Source: Corynebacterium sp. HMSC036D02
GTDB taxonomy: Bacteria > Actinomycetota > Actinomycetes > Mycobacteriales > Mycobacteriaceae
Assembly: GCF_001836165.1 (NCBI RefSeq)
Contig: NZ_KV827693.1
Span: 62,001 to 126,000 of the forward strand
Direction: 5' to 3'
DNA: 64,000 bases
How positions within the stretch are numbered: the first letter of the stretch is position 1; each line of letters begins with the position of its first letter. The notes beneath the pieces were generated by a model. It searched no databases, was not told the origin of the DNA, and saw nothing but the letters and a program-made list of their open reading frames with translations. Shown here in pieces: positions 27,261 to 36,265 of the stretch. The translations under genes were made by a program, and so were the position numbers.

Positions 27261-28668
27261 GCCCCCACGGGGCGGGTGCCGGTTGTGCGTTGGTGGTGGC
27301 GACGATGCGGCCGTCCTCGACGACCGCGCCCACACCGAGCTCCTCCATCCGGTCGAGGTCGCGGTTGTTCCAGGCATCGGCGGCCGCTAGGTAGCGAGGC
27401 GATGGCTCATCCACTGTCACACCGTCGACGGTGAGCTCGCCGGAGTCGAGCTTGTTGGCGGCCTTGGAGTAGGGGTCGAGGGCAATGCCGCCGTCAAGCG
27501 GCACCATGGCTGGGCGGTCGGCGAAGAAGGTCAGGCGGCCGTCGAGCTCTTCGACGAGCTGGCGGTCGATGCCCGTTTCGCGTGGGCGTAACACGGCGAG
27601 CTCCCGCGGTGCATCGGGGGCCTGCAGCAGGCAGGCGCACAGCGCGAGTGCGGCAGGAAGCTGGCGCAGGGACGCGATACCCGCCACGGCCAGCGGCAGG
27701 GCGAGCAAGGTGAGCTTGGAGGAATCACGCACCAGGCCCGCGCCGGGGATGTGCTCCACGGCGAAGGCGATGAGACCGGGGGCGAGTGCGCCGAGGATGG
27801 CCAACCCCATGCCGAGAACCGCCAGGGCCGCGAGCGGACGCAGCTCGCGCCGGGGAAGGCGGGCAGCACCTAGGACGGCGAGGGCGGCGACGGCCAGGCC
27901 TGCCAGGGCGAAGCCCTGCTCGCGGGAGGCCGGTACCGCCGCGGCATTCCAGATGCCGCCGAAGCCGAGCAGCGAGCCGACCGCACCCACGTAGGCCTCC
28001 GCGCGCGGGGCGAAGGCCGCGGCCTGGGCGGCGGGGTCGCCGTGGGTTCCCGGATTTCCGGCCATGAGGCTTGGAACTAGCCACGGCAACCACAGCAAGA
28101 CTGAGCCGCCCGCGAAGAGCCATCTTCTTCGCCCTTCGCGCTCACAGACAACCGCGATGAGTCCCCCGAAGAGCCCGCCGGTGGGCGTCAAGGACGCGGC
28201 CCACAGCGTCAACCACGCCACGCGCGGGCGCGCATGGAGGCAACCCCACGCGATCACGGGCGCTAACCAGGCGGCGACCGCCAACGACCACTGGCCCTGC
28301 AGGAGGCGCTCGATGATAAAAGGATTGGCCACCGCGCATGCCATCGCTGCGGCTGCCGCCCACGGGCTGGACTCGCGCGCCCACCGGCCCGCCACCCACG
28401 CCGAGGCGCTCGCGGCAGCAAGGATGAAGACCCTGGCCAGCCACGCCCCGCCGAATAAGGCAAGCACCCCGTCCTGCGGTGCATTGCGGGCGGGAAGGTC
28501 ACCGGCGCCGAAGGCGGCAGCGCTCAGGGCTGGGCGGTCAAGCAGCACCATGTCGCGCCACAGGAACTCGCCGGGCAGCACGAAGGGCCAGCACACCGCG
28601 AGCACGAGTACCACGCCCCAGGCGCAGAGGGCAGTGCGCACCGCAAGGGATGCTCGGGACACAGCCAC
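27184..28668 (-). CDS. Polytopic membrane protein (Rv0226c-like), unknown function
   Basis: This 494-residue protein is very rich in Ala, Leu, Val and Trp, with about ten predicted helices and short loops including WRDMVLLDRPALS near residue 40 and RDSSKLTLLALPLA around 320. The pattern of a first helix, an outer acidic loop and a long row of helices resembles GT-C-type membrane proteins, but I see no clear DD motif. It sits directly upstream (7 bases) of nothing else but after the DUF3068 gene on the same strand, as Rv0226c with Rv0227c. Its 3' end overlaps the glycosyltransferase gene by 77 bases, antisense. Confidence 0.75.
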   Translation of the reverse strand: MAVSRASLAVRTALCAWGVVLVLAVCWPFVLPGEFLWRDMVLLDRPALSAAAFGAGDLPARNAPQDGVLALFGGAWLARVFILAAASASAWVAGRWARESSPWAAAAAMACAVANPFIIERLLQGQWSLAVAAWLAPVIAWGCLHARPRVAWLTLWAASLTPTGGLFGGLIAVVCEREGRRRWLFAGGSVLLWLPWLVPSLMAGNPGTHGDPAAQAAAFAPRAEAYVGAVGSLLGFGGIWNAAAVPASREQGFALAGLAVAALAVLGAARLPRRELRPLAALAVLGMGLAILGALAPGLIAFAVEHIPGAGLVRDSSKLTLLALPLAVAGIASLRQLPAALALCACLLQAPDAPRELAVLRPRETGIDRQLVEELDGRLTFFADRPAMVPLDGGIALDPYSKAANKLDSGELTVDGVTVDEPSPRYLAAADAWNNRDLDRMEELGVGAVVEDGRIVATTNAQPAPAPWGLSAAWCALPLLATLRSAHRFSPTKK

Positions 28669-28674
28669 GGGCGC

Positions 28675-29649
28675 CTACGCGCTCTGCGCTGCATGGCGGC
28701 GCATGAACATCGCGGCCGCCACGGCCAACAACGCCACGCCGATGGCCTTGCCCAGCCAGCTGACAATGCTCAAGATCTTGACCGTGTCGATCACCCGGCG
28801 AACCGAGTCGAGGCGTTCGGTGCGGGTGGAATCGGACCAGGAGAGGGGGACGTCGAGAAGCGCACGCTCGTGCGTGTCATCGGCATCGACCATCGCCTGG
28901 GCCTGGCGCGCATCCGTGGCCCAGAAGATGCGCGGGTGCTCCTCCTCGTTGACGATGGTGCCGGTCGTGGGCTCCACCCACACGGTGCGGCTCACGGCGT
29001 AGAAAGGCTCGAGGATGACGTGCGATTTCGGCTTGAGGTTGTAGCGCTCCAGGGACTCCGCGGAGTAAAAATCGCCTGCGGGGCCGGAGCGGTGGGCGTC
29101 GAAGGCGAAGATCTCCCCGAGTGAAACCGGCGCGACATCCTGGTGAAAGACGTAGGTGGGGATGCTATCGAGCTTTTCATCGCGCAGGAAATCGATGGGC
29201 TCCGTGTCTTGGGTCAGCGGATCGAAGAAGGGATAGGAGCGCTGCTCCGCGCCGGAGGGAAAGAAGTAGCTGATGCCGTCGCGCTCCACCCGGTCTTCCA
29301 CCTGTACGTCGAAGGCGGGCAGCTCGATGTGCTGCGTCGTGTTCGGCCCCGCCACCGGGTAGGTGGATTCGCGGTTGAGCTGGGATTCCTCGGTGATGTG
29401 CGCGATGGTTTCGCCGTTGAAGGTGAGGTCCACGGTGGACTGCGCGCGGGCCACGGAATCCTTCATCGCGGGGGCGGTGGTGGTGTGGCGGCTAAACGTG
29501 GCTCCGTCATGCTCCGCGTGGATCTCTAGGCTGAGGTCCCTGGGCAGCGGGCGGGACTGGTTGTTATACAGCGGCGGAAGGATGGACCCGAGTATGAGGA
29601 ACACCGCGGCGGCAATCGTCACCTGCGCTAGGCGGGAGCGAAGGAACAC
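28675..29649 (-). CDS. DUF3068 envelope protein (Rv0227c/NCgl2760-like), lipoarabinomannan maturation
   Basis: The protein has 324 residues with one N-terminal and one C-terminal membrane segment and a large outer domain (about 30-295) between, the DUF3068 layout. A GTG at 29649 starts the frame. DUF3068 protein NCgl2760 of C. glutamicum (Rv0227c) was reported as needed for lipomannan maturation and LAM synthesis (memory). The domain has many beta-strand-like stretches and no obvious catalytic motif; it may be a scaffold or carrier. It precedes the Rv0226c-like gene by six bases, so they form an operon, and it diverges from the TmaT-like gene. Confidence 0.85.
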   Translation of the reverse strand: MFLRSRLAQVTIAAAVFLILGSILPPLYNNQSRPLPRDLSLEIHAEHDGATFSRHTTTAPAMKDSVARAQSTVDLTFNGETIAHITEESQLNRESTYPVAGPNTTQHIELPAFDVQVEDRVERDGISYFFPSGAEQRSYPFFDPLTQDTEPIDFLRDEKLDSIPTYVFHQDVAPVSLGEIFAFDAHRSGPAGDFYSAESLERYNLKPKSHVILEPFYAVSRTVWVEPTTGTIVNEEEHPRIFWATDARQAQAMVDADDTHERALLDVPLSWSDSTRTERLDSVRRVIDTVKILSIVSWLGKAIGVALLAVAAAMFMRRHAAQSA

Positions 29650-29702
29650 GTCAGCTCCGATCGGTCGAGGGATTCACTGCAGAAATAGTATCGTAGTGGG
29701 CC

Positions 29703-30890
29703 ATGCGCTTTCTCCCTGAGCTCGAAGGCGTGCGTGCGCTGGCTGCATTGGCAGTCGTGATCACGCACGTGTCCTTCCAGACGGCAACCGGTTGGGCCTG
29801 GGCTGAGCGCTTGGATTATGGGGTGGCGGTCTTCTTCGTGCTCAGCGGTTTCTTGCTGTGGCGCCGGCGGCATGCGCACACGGCGGGGCAGTATCTTCTT
29901 TCTCGTGTGGCGCGTTTGGCACCGCTGTATGTGGTGTGCGTGGTGGCGGTACTCGCCTTGCTTCCCGACGCTTCCCCCTTAACCTTCCCGCAAGTCATCA
30001 CCAACCTGACCGGCACGCAGCTCTATATTGCTGACGGCTTGGTTCCCGGGTTAACGCAATTGTGGTCGCTGTGCGTGGAGTTCGCCTTCTATGCGGTGTT
30101 GCCGCTGTTGGCGTGGTTGTTGGATAGGCTTTCGGCGCGCCCGCGGGTTGCACTTATTGCTGGAGCTGGCGTGCTGAGTTTGTTCTGGGGTTTTCTGTCG
30201 TTTGTGGCCGGATATGAATCCGGCGATGTCAATACGCAGATTTGGCCGCCCGCGTATTTCTCGTGGTTTGCGGTGGGAATGTTGGCCGCGGAGGCGGAGG
30301 CAGCTGGCGTGCGTGTGCGCGCCGGGCGCATTGTGCGGCCCGCTTGTTGGGCGGTGGCGGCGGGCTGCGTGTGGCTGGCCAGCCGCGAGTGGTTCGGCCC
30401 GCAGGGCTTGGTGCATCCAGAACCGGGTGAGTTTGCGCGGCGCATTGCGGCGGGGGCCGTGTGCGGGGCGTGCATCGTGGTGCCGGTGGCGCTGGCCCCG
30501 CGGGAAAGCTGGCTTTCTTCCGAGGTGATGCGAGCGCTGGGCCGCTGGTCATATGGGGTTTTCATGTGGCATGTGGCGGTGCTGGCCATCGCCTTCCCGC
30601 TGTTGGGTGTGTCTGCCTTCTCGGGTGCTGCCTGGGATTTCGCGGTGGTGCTGGCTTTTACGGTGGTGGTCAGCTGCGTGCTGTCTGCTGCGACCTACGT
30701 GCTTGTCGAGGTCCCCGGCCGCGACCTCATCCGCTCCCTCGCCTTTACGCGCGGTCGCATCGCCGTTCCGCGTTCGTTGCCGCGCCAGGCAGATAACCCT
30801 GCCGGCTCCGCTTCTGCGAGCAATGCCAGTTCCGGATCCCTCGCCAGCCCTGCTGGCTCTGATGATTCCGCCGGTTCGGTGGGGTCGTAG
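29703..30890 (+). CDS. tmaT: Acyltransferase-3 family membrane protein, TmaT-like trehalose mycolate O-acetyltransferase
   Basis: This 395-residue protein has about ten membrane helices and the acyltransferase-3 signature: PELEGVRALAALAVVITH (catalytic His22 region) and a conserved Arg in the next loops. At this place (Rv0228) C. glutamicum has TmaT, which acetylates trehalose monomycolate so that MmpL pumps can export it (memory of published work). The tail after residue 360 is a hydrophilic, low-complexity stretch rich in Ser, Ala and Gly. ATG 29703 shares a 53-base space with the divergent DUF3068 gene. Other acyltransferase-3 proteins modify surface sugars; position favours TmaT. Confidence 0.85.
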   Translation: MRFLPELEGVRALAALAVVITHVSFQTATGWAWAERLDYGVAVFFVLSGFLLWRRRHAHTAGQYLLSRVARLAPLYVVCVVAVLALLPDASPLTFPQVITNLTGTQLYIADGLVPGLTQLWSLCVEFAFYAVLPLLAWLLDRLSARPRVALIAGAGVLSLFWGFLSFVAGYESGDVNTQIWPPAYFSWFAVGMLAAEAEAAGVRVRAGRIVRPACWAVAAGCVWLASREWFGPQGLVHPEPGEFARRIAAGAVCGACIVVPVALAPRESWLSSEVMRALGRWSYGVFMWHVAVLAIAFPLLGVSAFSGAAWDFAVVLAFTVVVSCVLSAATYVLVEVPGRDLIRSLAFTRGRIAVPRSLPRQADNPAGSASASNASSGSLASPAGSDDSAGSVGS

Positions 30891-30918
30891 ACGGCACTTC
30901 ACACATGGCATTTTCCAG

Positions 30919-31016
30919 AAGGCATTAGTCAAACGGTTTCCTTGCCCCCAAACAAACCTTTTATATCGCCGCAGATGGTTTCCTTGACCCCAAAGACACC
31001 TTCTGACTAATGCCTT
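30919..31016. repeat. 98-bp inverted-repeat element with an internal 42-bp direct repeat
   Basis: AAGGCATTAGTCA at 30919-30931 is repeated perfectly inverted at 31004-31016. Inside, GGTTTCCTTG[C/A]CCCCAAA occurs at 30935 and again at 30977. It fills the space between the convergent tmaT-like and aftD genes. It may act as a two-way terminator, or be a small intergenic repeat element (MITE-like). Confidence 0.55.
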
Positions 31017-31049
31017 TTGAGGGGAACCATATGCGGTGAGGCAGGGTAC

Positions 31050-34000
31050 CTAGGGCGTGCTGCGGGGCGGGAGGCAGGCACAGGTAATGGCCGCGACGCA
31101 GAGCAGTTGCACGAGCAGCGAGTCGCCGGCGTAGCCCTCCGCGGGCCAAGGTGCGCGGGCGAGCATCGCGCCCGCGGCAAGGGTGAGCATACCCGCCAGA
31201 TAGTCGGAGCGCAGCGTGGTCCAGCGGGTGATGGCCCACGCCGCGGCAGCGGCGGCCACACCGGGCAGACCTGCGACGAGAGCCATCGTTGCCGCAATGA
31301 GCAGGGCTAGCAGGACACGCGCCGAGGTAGACGAGTGAGCAACACGGGCGGGCGAGAGCATTTGGGAAGCTGCGGAGGATACCGGCAGGGCGGCATCGGC
31401 GACTGGGCTGGTCGAGGTTGTGTCGTGTGCTGCGTACGCCTCGGACGAAGCAGCGGAAGCAGTAGGCGAGGCGGGGGCAGCGGCTTGGGAGCGGGGGCCG
31501 CGGGCCATGACGAGCAGACACAGCGCGGTGGTCAGCGCGGCGAGCGCGCCGCCGAGGCCCAGACCGACGCGATAGGCGCGGTCGGCAGCGAAAGACATGT
31601 GGAAGGTGCCGCCGGCACCGGCGGGGATGAGGAAGGCCTGCGTGTCGGCATCGATGGAGCGCGGTTCGAGGGGCAACGGTTCCGAGCTGGAGGCCGGCGT
31701 CGAGTCCGGCGCTGAATCTTGTGCTGAGTCTTGTGCTGAACCTGGCGTCGAGACCGCGGCTGTGCTGGGGGAGCGTAGCTCGCCGCGCAGGCCCTCGTTG
31801 AAGGCACGGCCGGTGATGAGGAGGCGGTCGTGGTCGGCGGGCTCGATGGTCTCACCGGCAGCGAGCGGGGTATAGCCGTGGTCAGTGCCCGATGCGGCCG
31901 ATGGGGCAGCGCCGGCTGCAGCTGAAGGACGGTCAGAGGAAGCGGGAAGGGGCGCGGGCAGGGAGGACGCGGTATCGGTCAGGGCCGCCCAATCGCCGGT
32001 GGTGCGCACGAGGTGCTGACCGGCGGGCAGGTTGAGGGTGGAGTTGGGGGCGTGGGGGGAGCCGTCGATAAGCACTGTCTTCTCACCCGTGACCCGCACT
32101 GTCATGTCGCGCGGGGTAGTAAAGGAGCGGATGAGGATGTGCTCGTTGTCCTGCTGGAAGAGGAACTGCTCGGCATCGGGCGAGGTATCGGGCACGGTGA
32201 CGATGCGCCGCGGGGTGGGCTGATCCACGATGGAGGCTTCCGCAATTCCGGTGCGGCGCTGCGGCTCGATGCGGATGGTGGAGGCTTTCGCGCCGGGCAC
32301 GCGGATATCGCGGGCGCGGTAGGCCTCCATGGTGACCGTCACCTTGGAGTCGCCGTTGTGGATGGTGACCTCAGTCGTGCCGGTGGTCATCAGCCGCAGC
32401 GTGGGCGAGGTCCACGTGGAATCGGAGTGCAGCTCTAACCAGCCGGAATCGCCAGGCGCTGGCCACCATGCGGTGGAGTACTCGTCGTCGACGGCCGCGG
32501 TAAGAGAACGCGCCGGGTTCGCCCCGCCGAAGGCCGAGGCATCCGCGGCAGACGAGGACGCGGTGACCCGGCCATCGTGCTCCACCACCTGGGTCAGCGG
32601 GCCGGCGGAGGGGTAATCGCGCAGCCGGTTGCGCACGGTAGAGGGGTCATCAGGGGCCAGCGGCGCGGAGACCGGGCCGCTGAGCGTGCCGTAGTTGCGG
32701 TCACGCAGCACAGGCGTATCGGTGACGATGTCCGCGTCGGAGGCGACCAGTTCGTGAGGACCGGAGAGGAGCGCGAGCGATTCCCCACCGCCCGCCACGC
32801 GCGGCGGATCCGCAGGCGCTAGGTTCATGGAGAGGTCGCGGTCGAAAACTACGACGTCGACCTCCCCGAAGGTGTGGACCTCGCCCGGGATGTGGTCCGA
32901 AGAACCAGAGATGAGGTCGTGGCGCACCGCGACTGCCCCGATGCCGAGGCGTTGCAACACTACGGGTGCCGTGGTTGGGTCGCGGGAAATCTGCGCCATC
33001 GCACCGTCCAGGCCACGGATGGTCTCGGGCGGGATGAGGGGAACGGCATCGCGGACGGCCCAGGGGACGTCGAGAAGCGGCTGCGCCGGCTCATCGCGCG
33101 TCCATCCCCAGTCTTGCCGCGCAAAGGAGGCCGGCGGGGAGAGGAGCACGCGCGTATCCAAGCTGTTCATGAAATCGGCGGCCTCGTGCCAATAGGCAGG
33201 CACCTCCTCGTACGCCCCCTTCGGCAGCAGACGGCCCGCCCAGGCGGGGGCGGTCGCGCCTACCACCACGAGGCACACCAGAAGGCCCGCTGCTTCACGA
33301 CGCCCCGGGGCCAACGTCCGCGGCAACCTCACCCGGGCAGCAATCGCGGCCACGCCGAGTACCAGTGGGATGCGCACCAGCGGGTCGAATTTATGCACGT
33401 TGCGCAGCGCGGCCAGCGGGCCATCGAGCGCGTCGAGGTACCACGCGGCATGCGTGCCGAGCACGGCCACACCCACCAACAGCATGAAGGCCCACTCGCG
33501 CGGCAGCCGGGCCAGGCCTATGAGGCCCAAGGCGGCAACGGCCACGGTGACAAGCACGAAGACCGGCTCGGTGGCCAGCTCGTTGCCGGCGACGCGCTCG
33601 GTATCCACGAAGGGAGCCCAGCTGGTGGTGCCGCGCAGGATTTCCGCCAGGTTGAGCCAGCGCGTGGTCACCCCGGCGGACTCGATGAATTCCGTAAAAG
33701 GCGGGGCATAGCGGCCCAGGATGAGCAGTGGGGTAATCCACCACGTGGACACCGCAGCGCATCCGGCCAACCACACCAGGCCGGTCTTGCCCGCGCGCCG
33801 CCACAGCAGAATCAAGCCCGCTGGCAGGCAGGCAGCCAGCGTGGCTGTGGCGTTGACCGCGCCCATGCACGCCACCGCCACTACTGAGGGCGCGGCATCC
33901 CGCCAGTCCACCCGGCCCGGCCGTAGGAAAGGCAGCAGCACCCAGGGGGCGAGCATGACCGGCCAGGTCTCCGAGGAAATCGCGCCCAGCGTGGTCAGCG

Positions 34001-34376
34001 TGCGCGGAGAGAGCGCGTAGAGCACTCCGCCTGCCAGCGCGGCAAAGCTAGGGGCAGCGGGAAGCACCGTGCGGACCAAGCGGAAGAAGCCCAGAAAGCC
34101 CACCGCCAGGACCAGGAACCACCAGGCACGTTGCGCTATCCAATCCGGAAGTGGGTCCGCCAGCAGGAAAAACAAGCCCTGGGGGAAGAGGTAGCCATAG
34201 GCCTGGTTTTGCAGCTGGCCCAGCGTGAAAGTATCGGTATAAGCATGCAGCGCGCAGCGCAAGAAATGCGCGGGGTTGGCCACCAGATCGTGCTTGGTAT
34301 CAGCAGCAGTCAACCCCCACGGCTGCACCAGAACCACGAGGGCTAAAAAGAAAAGCCCCCCGATGCGTGCGCGCAC
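31050..34376 (-). CDS. aftD: Arabinofuranosyltransferase AftD
   Basis: This 1108-residue protein has an N-terminal GT-C membrane domain of about 11 helices (residues 1-400), with the acidic pair in the first loop (ADTKHDL), and a long outer region. The outer region carries a carbohydrate-binding-like domain (about 560-760), a flexible Ser/Ala/Pro/Asp-rich stretch with SAQDSAQDSAPDS repeats (about 870-900), then C-terminal helices. AftD is the largest arabinosyltransferase of the group and adds alpha-1,3 or 1,5 branches to arabinogalactan and LAM. GTG 34376 starts it, two bases after the stop of the DUF2613 gene. Confidence 0.93.
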   Translation of the reverse strand: MRARIGGLFFLALVVLVQPWGLTAADTKHDLVANPAHFLRCALHAYTDTFTLGQLQNQAYGYLFPQGLFFLLADPLPDWIAQRAWWFLVLAVGFLGFFRLVRTVLPAAPSFAALAGGVLYALSPRTLTTLGAISSETWPVMLAPWVLLPFLRPGRVDWRDAAPSVVAVACMGAVNATATLAACLPAGLILLWRRAGKTGLVWLAGCAAVSTWWITPLLILGRYAPPFTEFIESAGVTTRWLNLAEILRGTTSWAPFVDTERVAGNELATEPVFVLVTVAVAALGLIGLARLPREWAFMLLVGVAVLGTHAAWYLDALDGPLAALRNVHKFDPLVRIPLVLGVAAIAARVRLPRTLAPGRREAAGLLVCLVVVGATAPAWAGRLLPKGAYEEVPAYWHEAADFMNSLDTRVLLSPPASFARQDWGWTRDEPAQPLLDVPWAVRDAVPLIPPETIRGLDGAMAQISRDPTTAPVVLQRLGIGAVAVRHDLISGSSDHIPGEVHTFGEVDVVVFDRDLSMNLAPADPPRVAGGGESLALLSGPHELVASDADIVTDTPVLRDRNYGTLSGPVSAPLAPDDPSTVRNRLRDYPSAGPLTQVVEHDGRVTASSSAADASAFGGANPARSLTAAVDDEYSTAWWPAPGDSGWLELHSDSTWTSPTLRLMTTGTTEVTIHNGDSKVTVTMEAYRARDIRVPGAKASTIRIEPQRRTGIAEASIVDQPTPRRIVTVPDTSPDAEQFLFQQDNEHILIRSFTTPRDMTVRVTGEKTVLIDGSPHAPNSTLNLPAGQHLVRTTGDWAALTDTASSLPAPLPASSDRPSAAAGAAPSAASGTDHGYTPLAAGETIEPADHDRLLITGRAFNEGLRGELRSPSTAAVSTPGSAQDSAQDSAPDSTPASSSEPLPLEPRSIDADTQAFLIPAGAGGTFHMSFAADRAYRVGLGLGGALAALTTALCLLVMARGPRSQAAAPASPTASAASSEAYAAHDTTSTSPVADAALPVSSAASQMLSPARVAHSSTSARVLLALLIAATMALVAGLPGVAAAAAAWAITRWTTLRSDYLAGMLTLAAGAMLARAPWPAEGYAGDSLLVQLLCVAAITCACLPPRSTP

Positions 34377-34378
34377 GC

Positions 34379-34576
34379 TTACTCGCGGGAGCCGTACTCC
34401 GGCCCGCCCATCACGGCGTCGGAGGCCTTGACGGAATTATCGTTCGGCACGGCATCGGCCTGCGAGAATTGGGCAATGCCCAGGATGGTCACGACTCCCA
34501 ACGCCACGCCGACGACCGCGCTGCCCAGGGCCGGACCCAGGGTGCGCTTGTTGAGGGAATCGCTGTCGAATGCCAT
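34379..34576 (-). CDS. DUF2613 small membrane protein
   Basis: This 65-residue protein has one membrane helix (about 15-38) and a short C-terminal outer tail, the size and form of DUF2613 (Rv0236A). It is always coded immediately upstream of aftD in this group. Its stop lies two bases before the aftD GTG, so translation is coupled. It is probably a small partner or stabiliser of AftD; function not shown. Confidence 0.85.
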   Translation of the reverse strand: MAFDSDSLNKRTLGPALGSAVVGVALGVVTILGIAQFSQADAVPNDNSVKASDAVMGGPEYGSRE

Positions 34577-34607
34577 GGCGCCAGATTCTAGCAGCTAAAA
34601 GCTGCCT

Positions 34608-35111
34608 TTAGGAGTCGCTTTCTTCCGCGTCGTCCTCATCGTCGTTCTCCGGTGGCACGATGAAGACCGGCAGGCCCGCATTGCGCACGATGTACTCCGC
34701 CGTGGAATTCGTCCACAAGGAGCGGAAGCCGGTGAGCGCGCGGGTGCCGGTGACGATAACGTCGATGTCGAGTTCTTGGGCGGCGTCGACAATCGCGCTC
34801 TGAATCGTCGTCACGGATTCCACCAGGTGGGCATGGCCCCGCAGCCCCAAGGTCTCCGCCTTGGCGATGCCCTGGCGGCAGATGGCGAGGGCCTCCTCGT
34901 AGGCCGGATCATCTTCCACGCTCTCCGGCGAGACCGTGGACTGGTGCAGCCCGGTGCGGCTGACGGCGCGGGCGGCCTGGCGTGCGGACGGCTCCCACGC
35001 GGTGAGGATTTCGACGTCGGTGGGGCGCAGCAGCCTCGCGGCGTACTCGAGGGCGCGGTCGGCGCGGTCGGAGCCGTCATAGGCAATGAGCATGGTCTCT
35101 CCGTTATTCAT
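34608..35111 (-). CDS. Universal stress protein (UspA family)
   Basis: This 167-residue single-domain UspA-fold protein starts MNNGETMLIAYDGSDRADRALEYA, with the Asp of the ATP-binding site. The late VTGTRALTGFRSLWTNSTAEYIVRNAGLPVFIV block matches the G-2X-G-9X-G(S/T) nucleotide motif, with G and S/T positions present. It ends in an acidic tail. A small hairpin (GCAGCT-AAA-AGCTGC, 34591-34605) follows its stop and may end its transcript before the DUF2613 gene. Role in stress or dormancy is known for the family only. Confidence 0.88.
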   Translation of the reverse strand: MNNGETMLIAYDGSDRADRALEYAARLLRPTDVEILTAWEPSARQAARAVSRTGLHQSTVSPESVEDDPAYEEALAICRQGIAKAETLGLRGHAHLVESVTTIQSAIVDAAQELDIDVIVTGTRALTGFRSLWTNSTAEYIVRNAGLPVFIVPPENDDEDDAEESDS

Positions 35112-35169
35112 GTGGCCATCCTAACAACCAGGTGTTGCCCGCGCGGGTGCTTCAGGCACACTGGTGGGC

Positions 35170-36231
35170 ATGAGAAAAGCAATGCCCGCCCTCCTGTTGA
35201 GTGCTAGCTGTGCGCTGAGCGCGTGTAGCGAGGAATCCGTGCTTTCCGACGCCCCGCCGAGCGAAACCCGCGCCGCGCCCACTAGTGCCGCGTCGGGAGA
35301 CGCGGCACCACCGGATGTCGCGCCGGAAGACGTCCGCGCCCGCGCCGCCGCCACACTCATGCCGCCGGCGCTGAACTACGAGGATGCCCGGGCGAAGCTC
35401 GAAGCCGGCGTGGGCGGGCTCTTTATCCCGAGCTGGGCAGATCCTGAGCTACTCAGCGATGGCCCGCGAGGAGTAAACGCTTTGCGCGAGGAGATGGGCC
35501 GTGACTTTGAAGTTTCCATCGATTTCGAGGGTGGGCGCGTGCAGCGTTTCTCCGAAATCTTGGGCGACTACCCCTCCCCGCAGGCCATGGCGGAGGGGCA
35601 TAGCCCAGAAGAGGTCGAGGCCTTGGCCACAGAAATCGGGCACAGCCTGCGCGCACACGGCGTGACGGTGGACTTTGCACCAGTGCTCGACGTGGATGGG
35701 GGAGACCTCGAGGTCGTCGGTGATCGCGCCTTCTCCACCGATCCGGAGGCCGCCGGCGAGTATGGCGCGGCCTTTGCCCGCGGGCTGCAGGCTGCCGGTG
35801 TGAAGGCCGTGTTCAAGCATTTCCCCGGCCACGGGCGCGCCTCCGGGGACACGCACTTGGGTGAGGCCGTTACCCCGCTGCTGGAGGAGCTCTCTGGTCA
35901 CGAGTTCGTGCCTTTCCACACGGCAATCCCGCAAGCGCCGGATGCGGCCCTCATGATGGGGCACCTCGTGGTACCAGGCCTCGGCGATGAGCCCGCCTCC
36001 CTCAACCCGCGGGCCTACCAGTTAGCCCGCGAGGAGCTGGGCTTCGAGGGCACGATTTACACCGATGACCTGGGAGGTATGGCTTCCATCTCGGAGAATT
36101 TCAGCGTGCCGGAGGCCGTGGCCGCAGCCCTTGCCGCAGGTGCCGATATGCCGCTGTGGTCCACCGACGATGACATCAACGCGGTCATCGACGCGGCCGC
36201 CGAAGTCGTGGCCCAGCACGAGGGCGACTAG
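35170..36231 (+). CDS. nagA2: GH3-family beta-N-acetylglucosaminidase lipoprotein (NagA2-like)
   Basis: This 353-residue secreted lipoprotein has a signal peptide ending in lipobox LSAC (Cys19). Its GH3 catalytic domain has the family's KHFPGHG motif at residues 216-222 with the acid/base His, and YTDDLGGMAS with the nucleophile Asp near 299-300. Full length for a single-domain GH3 enzyme. In C. glutamicum NagA2 (cg3158) at the same position removes N-acetylglucosamine from muropeptides during cell-wall recycling. ATG 35170 is preferred to GTG two codons earlier. The VanW gene follows after 34 bases. Confidence 0.9.
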   Translation: MRKAMPALLLSASCALSACSEESVLSDAPPSETRAAPTSAASGDAAPPDVAPEDVRARAAATLMPPALNYEDARAKLEAGVGGLFIPSWADPELLSDGPRGVNALREEMGRDFEVSIDFEGGRVQRFSEILGDYPSPQAMAEGHSPEEVEALATEIGHSLRAHGVTVDFAPVLDVDGGDLEVVGDRAFSTDPEAAGEYGAAFARGLQAAGVKAVFKHFPGHGRASGDTHLGEAVTPLLEELSGHEFVPFHTAIPQAPDAALMMGHLVVPGLGDEPASLNPRAYQLAREELGFEGTIYTDDLGGMASISENFSVPEAVAAALAAGADMPLWSTDDDINAVIDAAAEVVAQHEGD

Positions 36232-36265
36232 TAAAAACCAGCTGGCAGCCGTTAATCTCGTACAC

